A DNA stretch of 64,000 nucleotides from Psychrobacter glaciei. GTDB lineage: Bacteria; Pseudomonadota; Gammaproteobacteria; Pseudomonadales; Moraxellaceae. Below are positions 27,207 to 35,873 of the stretch, piece by piece. The position numbers were made by a program, and so were the translations under genes. Location of the stretch: the NCBI RefSeq assembly GCF_014652895.1, contig NZ_BMZR01000001.1:1115067-1179066 (forward strand). Direction: 5' to 3'. The notes below the pieces were generated by a model, which was not told the DNA's origin, ran no database searches, and saw only the letters and a list, made by a program, of their open reading frames with translations. Positions within the stretch are counted from its first letter, which is position 1. Each line of letters starts with the position of its first letter.

Positions 27207-29078
27207 ATGCGACTGAATAAGCTTTCGATGGCCGTTCATGCGGCTGCTATTTTTGCAGCTAGCATTGCTTTGACAGGATGTTTTTCTGATGATGACAATA
27301 ATATTACTAGCACACCTTCGGTAATTGAGCCTTGTTCCTCGGTACTTAATGCTATTCAAGTAAATGATATGTGTGTATCGACCACAACTGTATCGAGTCC
27401 TGCCAAAGCAGCACAAACCCCTGGTACGGCAGGCGTAGTCGTCACTAATCACAAACTCATCACTCATTTAGGTGCAAACGCTGATCTCAACCAAGCGCGC
27501 TACACTCGTTACGCACTCGCTGATCAAGACAATCAACAGCCCGACGCTATTCTAGTTGCCGTACCCGGCACACTAGGCTCAGCGCACAATTATTTCCGGC
27601 TGGCTGAAAACCTTATGATAAAGGCGAAGGCTGCTGGAATGACAGTCGAGGTATGGGGTTTTGATCGTCGCTCTACATTACTTGAGGACACAGCTGGTCT
27701 GGATATTGCTGAAAAAAATAGAGATGTTAAGATCGCTTTAGACTCTCTTTTTGGTGGTGAGCTGGATCTAGATCTGAGTCCTGAGTTGAATCGTCGTGCT
27801 GAATTTTATGAGCAAAATGACGTTCCTTTTATGGTGAATTGGACGCCTCAAGTTCATTCACAAGATATTAATGTGGTGGTCGAGTTGGCACGAGAAGCGG
27901 CGCGTAGTGGCAACGTCTTTTTAGCAGGTCATTCTGCTGGTACGGGATTTGTAGCACGTTATGCGGCGACTGATTTTAATTTTAGTGGTATGGGTGCTGA
28001 AGAGCCCGGTTACGCTAAGCTGCGAGGACTGGTACTACTGGAAGGTTCAGGTGGCGCGCTAGCAGGTGAGCCTCCTTCTGATACCCAGTTAGATGCTGTG
28101 GAAGCTGCTGCTGATGGTGGACTTTATGCAGCAGCGCAAGCAGGTCGAATAAGCTCATATATTGCTTTACCAGGCCTAAGTCCGCGGCTAGTGGCATCGA
28201 CTGAAGTATTGGGTATGCAAATGGTATTTGAGGATACGATTAATGGCACCCAGAATATACTACAACAAGGTTTCGGTGCAGATCGCAATGGCAAAACAAA
28301 TAGTGTCTATCAGCAGGTAGAAGGCCTTGTCGATCGTCCTGTGCCAGTGACCGCTGGCGCTGCTGTAGGTACTTTTCAGGATGATGATAATATCCTCACA
28401 CCAGCATTCATTCAACTATCAATGGGTATCATTGGCAATTCAAATGCTGATGGCGTGTTCACATGGTTAGATAACGATCAGCCCTTGCCAAGTTCAGTCT
28501 TTGTTGACAATGGGCCTGCGCCGACCATGCTATCGAATCAGTCTTTGATTTGGGGTGTTGAGGCAGAGCCAACCAATCTGAAGCGCATCGCACCATCGTT
28601 CTTTGTCGGTGGTACTAACTACAGTGATTGGTATTATCCTAGTACTGGTTTGCTACTTGCTAACAACGCGGCGGCAGGTGGTGCAAATTTAGGGCTCGAT
28701 ACCAGTAGATTATCATTACCAATAGCCCAAGGTGGACGGGGCCGATCAGATATTGTCAATCAAACTCAAGCCCGTAAGATTGATGTGCCGGTGATTGGTT
28801 TTGGTGGTACTAACGGTCTGACACCTGTATCGGGGCTCTGGCGTAGCTTTGCCAATGCAATCGCGCCTTGTGTCACAATGACGTGTAATGGGACACCAAG
28901 AATGTTGTCTGGCGCGGCAGATTTAAGCGCATTTCCAACTTATGGTGGGTCAGAAGGTGGCTTTGAAGTATATATGAGTGAAGGCTATGCACATAACGAT
29001 ATACTTTCCGCTGACGACGATGCCAACAACAATGTGATTGATCCGTTGCTCGCGTTTATCAAACGCAATGCTCAGTAA
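27207..29078 (+). CDS. Large lipoprotein of the alpha/beta hydrolase fold
   Basis: This 623-aa protein has a lipoprotein signal ending ALTGC (Cys25), so it is exported and lipid-anchored. The core has an early hydrolase strand and oxyanion-type segment (ILVAVPGTLGSAHNYFRLAE), VEVWGFDRRS, and a clear nucleophile elbow GHSAG with Ser243 (FLAGHSAGTGFVARY). A likely catalytic His is in the late SEGYAHNDI segment. A long insertion between elbow and C-terminus makes it much larger than typical lipases. The substrate, an ester or lipid, is unknown. It stands alone, with its own terminator at 29091. Confidence 0.75.
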   Translation: MRLNKLSMAVHAAAIFAASIALTGCFSDDDNNITSTPSVIEPCSSVLNAIQVNDMCVSTTTVSSPAKAAQTPGTAGVVVTNHKLITHLGANADLNQARYTRYALADQDNQQPDAILVAVPGTLGSAHNYFRLAENLMIKAKAAGMTVEVWGFDRRSTLLEDTAGLDIAEKNRDVKIALDSLFGGELDLDLSPELNRRAEFYEQNDVPFMVNWTPQVHSQDINVVVELAREAARSGNVFLAGHSAGTGFVARYAATDFNFSGMGAEEPGYAKLRGLVLLEGSGGALAGEPPSDTQLDAVEAAADGGLYAAAQAGRISSYIALPGLSPRLVASTEVLGMQMVFEDTINGTQNILQQGFGADRNGKTNSVYQQVEGLVDRPVPVTAGAAVGTFQDDDNILTPAFIQLSMGIIGNSNADGVFTWLDNDQPLPSSVFVDNGPAPTMLSNQSLIWGVEAEPTNLKRIAPSFFVGGTNYSDWYYPSTGLLLANNAAAGGANLGLDTSRLSLPIAQGGRGRSDIVNQTQARKIDVPVIGFGGTNGLTPVSGLWRSFANAIAPCVTMTCNGTPRMLSGAADLSAFPTYGGSEGGFEVYMSEGYAHNDILSADDDANNNVIDPLLAFIKRNAQ

Positions 29079-29090
29079 TTGATTCACTGC

Positions 29091-29130
29091 AACAATAGAA
29101 AGGCCACCTTTGAGTGGCCTTTCTATTGTT
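29091..29130 (+). terminator. Intrinsic terminator after the lipoprotein hydrolase
   Basis: AACAATAGAAAGGCCAC (29091-29107) pairs perfectly with its complement at 29114-29130 over the 6-base loop CTTTGA. It starts 12 bases after the stop. The symmetrical A- and T-rich flanks allow action in both directions. Confidence 0.85.
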
Positions 29131-29247
29131 CTTTCTGTGGTTCAAGCTCGCTTAACAAAAGCTGTTTTTGCTACCAAAATAGTTATAGCTTAAATTCTCT
29201 TTGTGATAGCAGGGTAACTAACAGAGTCAAAACTCCAGTCTAAAGGC

Positions 29248-29275
29248 TATAGTCAGGTCAATGTAAAAAAGAGAC
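29248..29275. repeat. Solo end of a TATAGTC-family element
   Basis: TATAGTCAGGTCAATGTAAA followed by AAAG closely matches the left end of the 146-bp element at 61979 (TATAGTCAGTTCAATATAAA). No matching right end was found nearby, so it is probably a degraded copy. Confidence 0.4.
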
Positions 29276-29367
29276 AGCATGACATCATAGGTCAATAAAA
29301 AATCAATGTCAGCTATCGAAACCGCCTTAGGTAATACCACCTATACGAATATTAAATGCCTACCTGT

Positions 29368-29796
29368 CTAAATAGGAACGCCCGATAGGTCTAAAATAGG
29401 CTGTCCGTATTCAACGTTCTGACCATTTTCAACCAAAACTGCCGTGACCACACCTTCTTTATTACTAATCACTGGCTGCAAACGAGTCAACTCATCAATG
29501 AAGCAAATGGTCTGACCTTTTTGAATGTGGTCGCCTTCTTTGACTAGATCGTCTGTTGCATCGTCTTCACTTAAGTAGACCTGCCCTACATAAGTGGCAC
29601 CTACTTGCAAGACATCACTACCAGTCTGTTCAGGCTCATGAGTAGGCGTGGCCTCTATAGGATTAGCGCTAACATTATTCTGCGCACCTAGATTATTAAC
29701 CACCGTAATAGATTGCCCGTTGTCTGCAATCGTGACTTCGTGCAGCTGACTGCTTTCAACCAGTTTGACCACACGTGCTATTTGCTCTATATCCAT
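29368..29796 (-). CDS. Biotin-carrier-like protein lacking the biotin lysine
   Basis: This 142-aa protein has the layout of acetyl-CoA carboxylase carrier AccB: an N-terminal helix (IEQIARVVKLVESSQLHEVTI), a linker, and a lipoyl/biotinyl barrel (VGQVYLSEDDATDDLVKEGD, then IQKGQTICFIDEL and VLVENGQNVEYGQPIL). Where AccB has EAMKM, this protein reads DELTR at residues 101-105, so the biotinylated lysine is Thr104. It cannot be biotinylated at the usual place. It closes an operon that also encodes a normal AccB (Lys127). It could be a structural or regulatory partner, or carry another group; no function is proven. Confidence 0.8.
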   Translation of the reverse strand: MDIEQIARVVKLVESSQLHEVTIADNGQSITVVNNLGAQNNVSANPIEATPTHEPEQTGSDVLQVGATYVGQVYLSEDDATDDLVKEGDHIQKGQTICFIDELTRLQPVISNKEGVVTAVLVENGQNVEYGQPILDLSGVPI

Positions 29797-29819
29797 AATA
29801 CATTCCTTCTCTTAATTTT

Positions 29820-31007
29820 TTAACTCATGCCCAGATATTTAGCAATGGTCATGACACTTAGGATACTCATCACGATGGCGATTAACCAACCAAATACCGC
29901 AATCCAAATAGGATGCTTATAATTGCCAACGATGTTTTTTCTGTAGGCGGCAATCAGGATGATGACCATGGCGATAGGTAATACCAAACCATTTAGCGTA
30001 CCGACCAATACCAGTACTTGGGCCGGTTTACCGATAGTGGCAAACACCATTGTCGAGATCACGATGAAACCAATAATGAAGTAGCGTTTGTGCTTTTCAA
30101 TGAATGGATGGAAATTGGTCATAAAAGATACAGAGGTATAAGCAGCACCAATAACCGAGGTCACAGAAGCCGCCCAAATCACCATACCAAAAATAACTTT
30201 ACCCGCATTTCCTAAAATGTACTGAAACGGCGACATGGCTGGGTTGGCGGGATCCAATGCAAAGCCTTGAGATACCACGCCTAATACGGCAAGGAATAAA
30301 AATACGCGAATAACAGAGGCAATCAAAATACCAGAGACCGAGCTTCTGGTCACTGATTTTAAATTCTCTTCTCCGCTCACGCCTGCTTCTAATAAGCGAT
30401 GCGCACCTGAAAAGGTAATATAACCACCAACCGTACCGCCGACTAGCGTTACGATAGCGACTGCATCAATTTTGTCAGGCATGATGGTTTTGCTGACGGC
30501 TTCTGCTAATGGCGGATCAGATTTAAAGACCACATAAATGACCAATACAATCAGGATAAAGCCCATTAATTGAGCGAACTTATCCATCATAGGCCCAGTT
30601 TCTCGGCCTAAAAATATGGCGACGGCAATCACACCACTGATCAGGGCGCCTGTAATGGGTGACATGTTGAACATGGACTGCATGCCAAGTCCGGCACCGC
30701 CAATATTACCAATATTAAAAGCCAGACCACCCGCAATGATTAAGAACGCGAGCAAGTAACCGACACCAGGAAACACCAAGTTGGCGATTTCCTGTGCACG
30801 TTTTTTGGAGACCGCGACTACGCGCCAAACGTTAAGCTGGACGCCGATGTCCATAACAATAGATATTAAGATAACAAAACCGAAACTTGCCATTAGGCTT
30901 TCGGTGAATGTGGCCGTTTGGGTCAAAAACCCTGGCCCTACTGCTGATGTAGCCATCAGGAAGGCAGCGCCTAAAATGGCGGTATTATGTTTTTTTATAG
31001 TGCTCAT
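29820..31007 (-). CDS. Nramp-related membrane transporter without the metal motif
   Basis: This ~395-aa protein with about eleven membrane helices resembles the Nramp superfamily (AAFLMATSAVGPGFLTQTATF, FNIGNIGGAGLGMQ). The first-helix metal ligands DPGN of true Mn/Fe transporters are absent: the place reads GPGFLTQTATF. The MPH motif in helix 6 is also absent (TFSGAHRLLEAG). It is therefore probably not a divalent-metal carrier. Genes of this type accompany 5-oxoprolinase (pxp) operons, so an organic substrate such as 5-oxoproline or a related lactam is a reasonable inference. ATG 31007 is chosen over 31013 by spacing from AAGG. Confidence 0.8.
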   Translation of the reverse strand: MSTIKKHNTAILGAAFLMATSAVGPGFLTQTATFTESLMASFGFVILISIVMDIGVQLNVWRVVAVSKKRAQEIANLVFPGVGYLLAFLIIAGGLAFNIGNIGGAGLGMQSMFNMSPITGALISGVIAVAIFLGRETGPMMDKFAQLMGFILIVLVIYVVFKSDPPLAEAVSKTIMPDKIDAVAIVTLVGGTVGGYITFSGAHRLLEAGVSGEENLKSVTRSSVSGILIASVIRVFLFLAVLGVVSQGFALDPANPAMSPFQYILGNAGKVIFGMVIWAASVTSVIGAAYTSVSFMTNFHPFIEKHKRYFIIGFIVISTMVFATIGKPAQVLVLVGTLNGLVLPIAMVIILIAAYRKNIVGNYKHPIWIAVFGWLIAIVMSILSVMTIAKYLGMS

Positions 31008-31048
31008 AAACATCCTTGTGCTATATGGGATTATTTAATCAAATGATT

Positions 31049-31220
31049 AGGGCGTGTCCTCATTTTAAAAATGGTGGTAAAAATGAGATAAACTGCAGTC
31101 AAACAAGAAAAGTAGCGCAGATAATATCGAGATATTAGTCAGCTATTTGACGCTGTTTGGCAAGATTTAGCCATTTTTAACCCATTTAGATGACCATCGA
31201 TTGAATTGAGGACATGCCCT
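31049..31220. mobile_element. MITE-like element, family A, copy 2 (172 bp)
   Basis: It starts AGGGCGTGTCCTCA and ends TTGAGGACATGCCCT, with T and A flanks (TA). It aligns over its whole length with the copy at 19112-19282. It sits inside an operon, between pxpA (ends 31234) and the Nramp-like gene (starts 31007), on the non-coding spacer only. It leaves the reading frames intact but may affect read-through or mRNA stability. Confidence 0.8.
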
Positions 31221-31233
31221 AGCGTGCGGATAT

Positions 31234-31977
31234 TTAGTGGGCAGATATAGTGATACCTTTGAGCTCTAGTTGTTTCTTTATTTCTTGCGCGAATAAAATA
31301 GCGTGCTCACCATCCCCATGTAGGCAGATACTTTGCGCCTCTACAGGTACGGTTTGACCGCAGACACTGGTGACTGTCCCTTCAGTAATCATTTGCAACA
31401 CATGCTTAACCGCATCGTCTGTGTCGGTTATCAGGGCGTTGTCTTTGCTACGAGAGACCAATGAGCCGTCTTTTTCATAGTTCCTATCGGCAAACACTTC
31501 TGATATCGCCTCTAGACCCTGTTTTTTGGCTGCCTTAACCAGATAACCACCAGACAGACCCATGACCTTTAGGCTTGGATCAAATCGTTTGATTTCACTG
31601 ACCAAAATGTCTGCTAAATTTTCATCAATGGCCGCTTGGTTGTACAACGCACCATGCGGTTTTACATAGTCCAAAGTCACGCCGACTAAGTCACAAAGTG
31701 CTTTGGTTGCGCCCAGCTGATACACCAATAAAGCACGATAGTCGGCTTCACTTAACGGCTGATGAATACGACCAAAGTTTTCTCTATCGTTTAGACCAGG
31801 GTGCGCGCCTACGCTTACGTTGTTTACTTTTGCCAATTGCAACGTGGCTAGCATCTCGCTATAAGACCCAGCGTGCAAGCCGCAGCAGACATTCGCTGAG
31901 CTGACTATCGTCAATAACTTATCGTCTTGCCCGCAGCCTTCAGCCACATCAGCATTTAAATCAATTTTCATTGGCAT
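31234..31977 (-). CDS. pxpA: 5-oxoprolinase subunit PxpA (LamB/YcsF family)
   Basis: PxpA (247 aa) is a subunit of the prokaryotic ATP-dependent 5-oxoprolinase, which opens 5-oxoproline to glutamate. The family start KIDLNADVAEGCGQDD is followed by ANVCCGLHAGSYSEML, VGAHPGLND, VKPHGALYNQ and the C-terminal SICLHGDGEHA. These conserved Asp/His residues are typical of the LamB/YcsF barrel. It overlaps pxpC. Starts ATG 31977 or 31971 are nearly equivalent. Confidence 0.93.
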   Translation of the reverse strand: MPMKIDLNADVAEGCGQDDKLLTIVSSANVCCGLHAGSYSEMLATLQLAKVNNVSVGAHPGLNDRENFGRIHQPLSEADYRALLVYQLGATKALCDLVGVTLDYVKPHGALYNQAAIDENLADILVSEIKRFDPSLKVMGLSGGYLVKAAKKQGLEAISEVFADRNYEKDGSLVSRSKDNALITDTDDAVKHVLQMITEGTVTSVCGQTVPVEAQSICLHGDGEHAILFAQEIKKQLELKGITISAH

Positions 31978-32884
31978 ACTCCTTTATTTGATCGATGTAA
32001 TGTTGTCTTTTTTGTTGTTCACGCAATGCCTGCTCTAACGACACAACGACGAACTGACAGGCTTTGCCAAATCTAATCTGTGCCATCAGACCTATGTCTG
32101 CTTGAATCACGGTTGCGATTTTGGGGTAGCCCCCCGTCGTTTGCCCGTCTGCCATTAGGACAATCGGTTGTCCTTGTGGTGGCACCTGAATCATACCGAT
32201 ATCAACGCCATGTGAGCTCATTTCTACTGGCTTACTAAACTCAAGCGCTGTAGCTCCCTCTAAGCGGTAACCCATACGGTTGCTACTGCTTTGTAGTTTC
32301 CAAGGCTGATTTTCAAAAGCTTGTTGAGACGACTCAGTGAAGCAATCATACTCACTGCTTTTTATAACTCTAATGACATCGGTTGGTGAAAGTCGAGCCA
32401 CCCCAATGACAGGCAGGTTTGATTCGGATTTTACCGTTAAGCTGTCATCGACTTTTAAATATCTGCCTTCAAATCCGCCAAATCCTGCTTTGAGATTGGT
32501 GCTAACTGACTGCAATACTGGCTCGATATCAAAGCCGCCATGCACACATAAATAGCTATACATGCCTTGTAGCGGGCGCAAAAGTTTGAGCGTTTGCCCA
32601 GCTGTTGCATTGATACGCCAATAGCAAGGAACACGTTTGTCATCTAAATAGGCCTCGTATAAAGCACCTGTTAAGCAAAAACTGACGCTTTCTTCAAATT
32701 GTATGGTTAGCTCACCGAGCGCTATTTCAATAGCGGGTTCATTGGCTTCGTTTTTCATCAAAGCATTGCCGGCTTGTAGCGCCCAGCTGTCCATCACGCC
32801 ATTTCTACCCACACCCATGCTTCGGTAACCCAGTCGTCCCGAATCTTGAATACTGGCAAGGGCACTTGCGGTTAAAACTTTCAT
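31961..32884 (-). CDS. pxpC: 5-oxoprolinase subunit PxpC (KipA, carboxyltransferase-like)
   Basis: PxpC (307 aa) is the cyclophilin-like, carboxyltransferase-type subunit of 5-oxoprolinase. Motifs are ASIQDSGRLGYRSMGVGRNG at the N-terminus, CVHGGFDIEPVLQS in the middle, and SSNRMGYRLEG, SHGVDIGMIQVPPQGQPIVLMADGQ and TGGYPKIATVI in the C-terminal half. ATG 32884 is preferred, since AGGTGG lies upstream; a GTG at 32893 would put the start on the ribosome site. It overlaps pxpA and follows pxpB. Confidence 0.92.
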   Translation of the reverse strand: MKVLTASALASIQDSGRLGYRSMGVGRNGVMDSWALQAGNALMKNEANEPAIEIALGELTIQFEESVSFCLTGALYEAYLDDKRVPCYWRINATAGQTLKLLRPLQGMYSYLCVHGGFDIEPVLQSVSTNLKAGFGGFEGRYLKVDDSLTVKSESNLPVIGVARLSPTDVIRVIKSSEYDCFTESSQQAFENQPWKLQSSSNRMGYRLEGATALEFSKPVEMSSHGVDIGMIQVPPQGQPIVLMADGQTTGGYPKIATVIQADIGLMAQIRFGKACQFVVVSLEQALREQQKRQHYIDQIKEYANEN

Positions 32885-32936
32885 TGATACCACCTGTTTT
32901 TTTGTCTTTTTGATTCATGCATCTTTTATTTATCGC

Positions 32937-33590
32937 TTATTGATGAATATCAATCGCTTTAAATGTCAAAGTATCGCCTGCGTTAAGTAACGTCGGAGAG
33001 GTCTTGGTTAAATCAAATAAAGCAGTATCCGTCTGGCCGAGTAACTGCCAACCGCCTGGAGACTCAAAAGGGTACACCCCTGTCTGCTCGCCGCCTATAC
33101 CCACTGAGCCTGCCGGCACTTGAGTTCTAGGGATGGCATGCCTTGGGAAATACAGCGACTCAGACAAGCCGCCAAGATAAGGAAATCCTGGCTGAAAACC
33201 GATAAAGTAAACGGTATAAGTGGCTTTAGTATGTAGATCGACAACCGCTTCAACCGAGAGGTTTAGGTCATTCGCCATGGCCGCTAGATCGGGGCCATAC
33301 TTACCGCCGTACTGCACTGGTATCTCGACGTGCTTGCCTTGGATGGTTTTTGAAGGGATATCATTGAGCAGATCTGACAGCCTATCTTTAAAGGTAGTAA
33401 GCTCAGCCCACGTTAATGGCACGATGAATACACTGAGCGTATTCATACCAATCACCACTTCGATGACTTCTGGCATTTTCTGGATACTGTCTGATAAAGC
33501 CCAGCATTTTTGTTGTTTTTCTAAGGTGATCGGTTTAGGAAAAAACAACGCTAGATTGGTTTCACTGCATAGTTGCCATTGTAGTTCCAT
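32937..33590 (-). CDS. pxpB: 5-oxoprolinase subunit PxpB (KipI family)
   Basis: PxpB (about 217 aa) carries the KipI/allophanate-hydrolase subunit-1 fold. YFIGFQPGFPYLGGL and RHAIPRTQVPAGSVGIGG are diagnostic, followed by YPFESPGGWQLLGQT. ATG 33590 is chosen because GGAG lies 9 bases upstream; ATG 33605 has no ribosome site. The repeat element at 33620-33728 lies between this gene and accC upstream. Confidence 0.92.
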   Translation of the reverse strand: MELQWQLCSETNLALFFPKPITLEKQQKCWALSDSIQKMPEVIEVVIGMNTLSVFIVPLTWAELTTFKDRLSDLLNDIPSKTIQGKHVEIPVQYGGKYGPDLAAMANDLNLSVEAVVDLHTKATYTVYFIGFQPGFPYLGGLSESLYFPRHAIPRTQVPAGSVGIGGEQTGVYPFESPGGWQLLGQTDTALFDLTKTSPTLLNAGDTLTFKAIDIHQ

Positions 33591-33619
33591 TAGCACGTAC
33601 TCCATTATTTTTTATCTGC

Positions 33620-33728
33620 TATAGTCAAATCCTCTATAAATTGGATACGGTGTCAGGCTCGCTTAGTCTACGACTTGTAGTACTTTCACTCGCCTTCCTG
33701 GTATCCAAATTATATTGAACCGACTATA
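33620..33728. repeat. TATAGTC-family inverted-repeat element (109 bp) inside the pxp operon
   Basis: It starts TATAGTC and ends GACTATA. Longer terminal repeats are visible: TATAAATTGGATAC on the left against GTATCCAAATTATA on the right (13 of 14 paired). Its length and ends match the copy at 26713-26820. It lies between accC and pxpB, where the RNA would fold into a long hairpin. Confidence 0.65.
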
Positions 33729-33794
33729 TCTTGATTCTGACGCTTCTGACGCTAATGTCAGATTTGGTTTTCGCTTTTGCGGGCAAGAACTGAT

Positions 33795-35141
33795 TTATAT
33801 ATTATCTTGTATCCACTGTTCCAGATAATGAATGCTCATTTGACCTTCACAAAACACCTCATCTTCAAACAGTCGTTGATGCAGACCAATATTGGTATCA
33901 ATGCCCGTAATTTGCGCTTCCGATAGAGCCGCACGCATTTTTTCTATCGCTTTTTCTCTTGAACGATCTTGTACACATATCTTGGCAATCAAGCTGTCAT
34001 AAGATGGCGGCACAGTGTAGTTCGACTCAGCATGGCTATCCACTCTGATACCAAACCCTGCTGGCATGTGGCAGTAGTCTATGCGCCCAGCATTTGGCAA
34101 AAATGTCTGCGCGTTTTCGGCATTGATACGGCACTCAAAAGCGTGTCCGGTAATGGCGATATCACTTTGCTTGTATGCCAATGGAAGCCCTGCAGCCACT
34201 CTGATCTGTTCTTGCACAATATCGACGCCCGTCACCATCTCAGTGATGGTGTGCTCAACTTGCACACGAGTATTTATCTCGATAAAGAAGAACTCGCCGT
34301 TTTCATATAAAAACTCAAACGTGCCTGCGCCTCTATACTGCATTTGCTCGCAAGCTGTGACACAGGCTTGACCGATTTTCTGACGCTGCTCTTCGGTGAT
34401 ACCAGGTGCTGGCGCTTCTTCAATGACTTTTTGATGACGACGCTGCATAGAGCAATCACGCTCGCCTAAATAAATCGCATTGCCGTGAGTATCGGACATG
34501 ACCTGCACTTCGATATGACGAGGGGCTTGTAAGTATTTTTCAAGATAAACAATGGCGCTACCAAAATTGGCTTTGGCTTCTGTTTGCGTCATAGAAATCG
34601 CAGAGAGTAAGTCGGCTTCTTTTTCGACCACGCGCATTCCACGCCCGCCACCGCCGCTTGCCGCTTTGATAATGACTGGATAGCCAACGTCACTGGCAAT
34701 CTTGATAACTTGCTCTGAATCAGCAGGCAATGCGCCATCAGAACCAGGCACACAGGGCACGCCAGCCATTGTCATTTGTTTTTTGGCTTCAACCTTGTCA
34801 CCCATATTTCTGATATTGTCAGCCGTTGGGCCAATAAACGTGAGACCTGAGTCTTCAATCAAGGCAGCAAAGTCTGCGTTTTCAGACAAAAAGCCATAGC
34901 CTGGATGGATGGCTTGTGCATTGGTGATTTTTGCAGCAGAAACCAGCGCTCTTTGATTAAGGTAGCTGTGTGTGGCATTGGCAGGCCCGATACAGATTTT
35001 TTCATCGGCTAGGCGTACGGGCAATGAGTCCTTGTCTGATTCAGAATGCGCAATGACGGATTTAATACCCAACTGCTTACAAGCTCGGATAATACGTAGA
35101 GCAATCTCGCCACGATTGGCAATTAAGATTTTTGTGAACAT
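33795..35141 (-). CDS. accC: Biotin carboxylase AccC-type subunit
   Basis: This 448-aa biotin carboxylase uses ATP and bicarbonate to carboxylate biotin on AccB. N-terminal [22 protein letters not shown]-grasp loop [42 protein letters not shown] and [17 protein letters not shown] are all present. ATG 35141 follows AAGGGA. It belongs to a pxp operon with its own accB, so it is probably a second, dedicated copy rather than the fatty-acid housekeeping enzyme. No carboxyltransferase accA/accD is seen; PxpC is related to biotin-dependent carboxyltransferase domains and may use it (inference). Confidence 0.9.
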   Translation of the reverse strand: MFTKILIANRGEIALRIIRACKQLGIKSVIAHSESDKDSLPVRLADEKICIGPANATHSYLNQRALVSAAKITNAQAIHPGYGFLSENADFAALIEDSGLTFIGPTADNIRNMGDKVEAKKQMTMAGVPCVPGSDGALPADSEQVIKIASDVGYPVIIKAASGGGGRGMRVVEKEADLLSAISMTQTEAKANFGSAIVYLEKYLQAPRHIEVQVMSDTHGNAIYLGERDCSMQRRHQKVIEEAPAPGITEEQRQKIGQACVTACEQMQYRGAGTFEFLYENGEFFFIEINTRVQVEHTITEMVTGVDIVQEQIRVAAGLPLAYKQSDIAITGHAFECRINAENAQTFLPNAGRIDYCHMPAGFGIRVDSHAESNYTVPPSYDSLIAKICVQDRSREKAIEKMRAALSEAQITGIDTNIGLHQRLFEDEVFCEGQMSIHYLEQWIQDNI

Positions 35142-35219
35142 ATTTATTCCCTTAAAATATAGTGTCAAATACAGTGTTTGTGCAGCGTCTATACAATATT
35201 GAGTAGCTATTGATTGACT

Positions 35220-35714
35220 TTAACTGTCTGGCGCTATAATAAATAAAGGCTGTGCATATTCTACGACATCACCTTCCTCAATCAGAATCTCTTGAATCGT
35301 ACCGTCAGCTTCTGCTTTCACTTCATGCATCATTTTCATGGCTTCAATGATACATAGGGTCTGCCCTGCTACTACCTGATCGCCCTCCTTAAAGAACGCC
35401 TCAGCGGTCGGCTCAGAGCGAAGATAGAAAGTGCCGAGCATAGGCGCCAATACTTGAGATGAAGATGAATCAGTGACCTCTGTCGTCACCGCTTCATCAA
35501 TAGAGCTATTGTCTGCACTGGTATTATTAGGAGTGTTATTGTGGGAGGTTGATGTGTGTGGTTCTGAATGAGTAGTTTTTGAGTGAGGGGTATTGCCATT
35601 AGCCTGACAAATGATAGAGATGCGTGCATCACCATCGATCACCTCTAATGATTGTATGTCAGCGCTTTCTGCGATTTTGATCAGCTTTTCTAGATCTGTA
35701 AAGTTAATATTCAT
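35220..35714 (-). CDS. accB: Biotin carboxyl carrier protein AccB-type
   Basis: This 164-aa carrier protein has an N-terminal helix (FTDLEKLIKIAESADIQSLEV), a long Ser/Thr/Asn/His-rich linker (about residues 38-85), and a biotinyl domain with APMLGTFY, EGDQVVAGQTLCIIEAMKM (biotin Lys127) and IEEGDVVEYAQPLF. It accepts carboxyl groups from the AccC encoded next to it. The same operon encodes a second carrier-like protein without the lysine. Confidence 0.92.
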   Translation of the reverse strand: MNINFTDLEKLIKIAESADIQSLEVIDGDARISIICQANGNTPHSKTTHSEPHTSTSHNNTPNNTSADNSSIDEAVTTEVTDSSSSQVLAPMLGTFYLRSEPTAEAFFKEGDQVVAGQTLCIIEAMKMMHEVKAEADGTIQEILIEEGDVVEYAQPLFIIAPDS

Positions 35715-35873
35715 ATTCTTAGCTATTCCATTAGAGTAAAAGTGAATAATTGTTTTTTATAAAAAATTTGTGCGATGCGATACATTTTTATTTACTAAGA
35801 GCTTTGTGGATAAACAAGATTGGATGCCATTACATTTTAAAATGGCGTTTTAAAATAGCGTTGTCACCCAACA

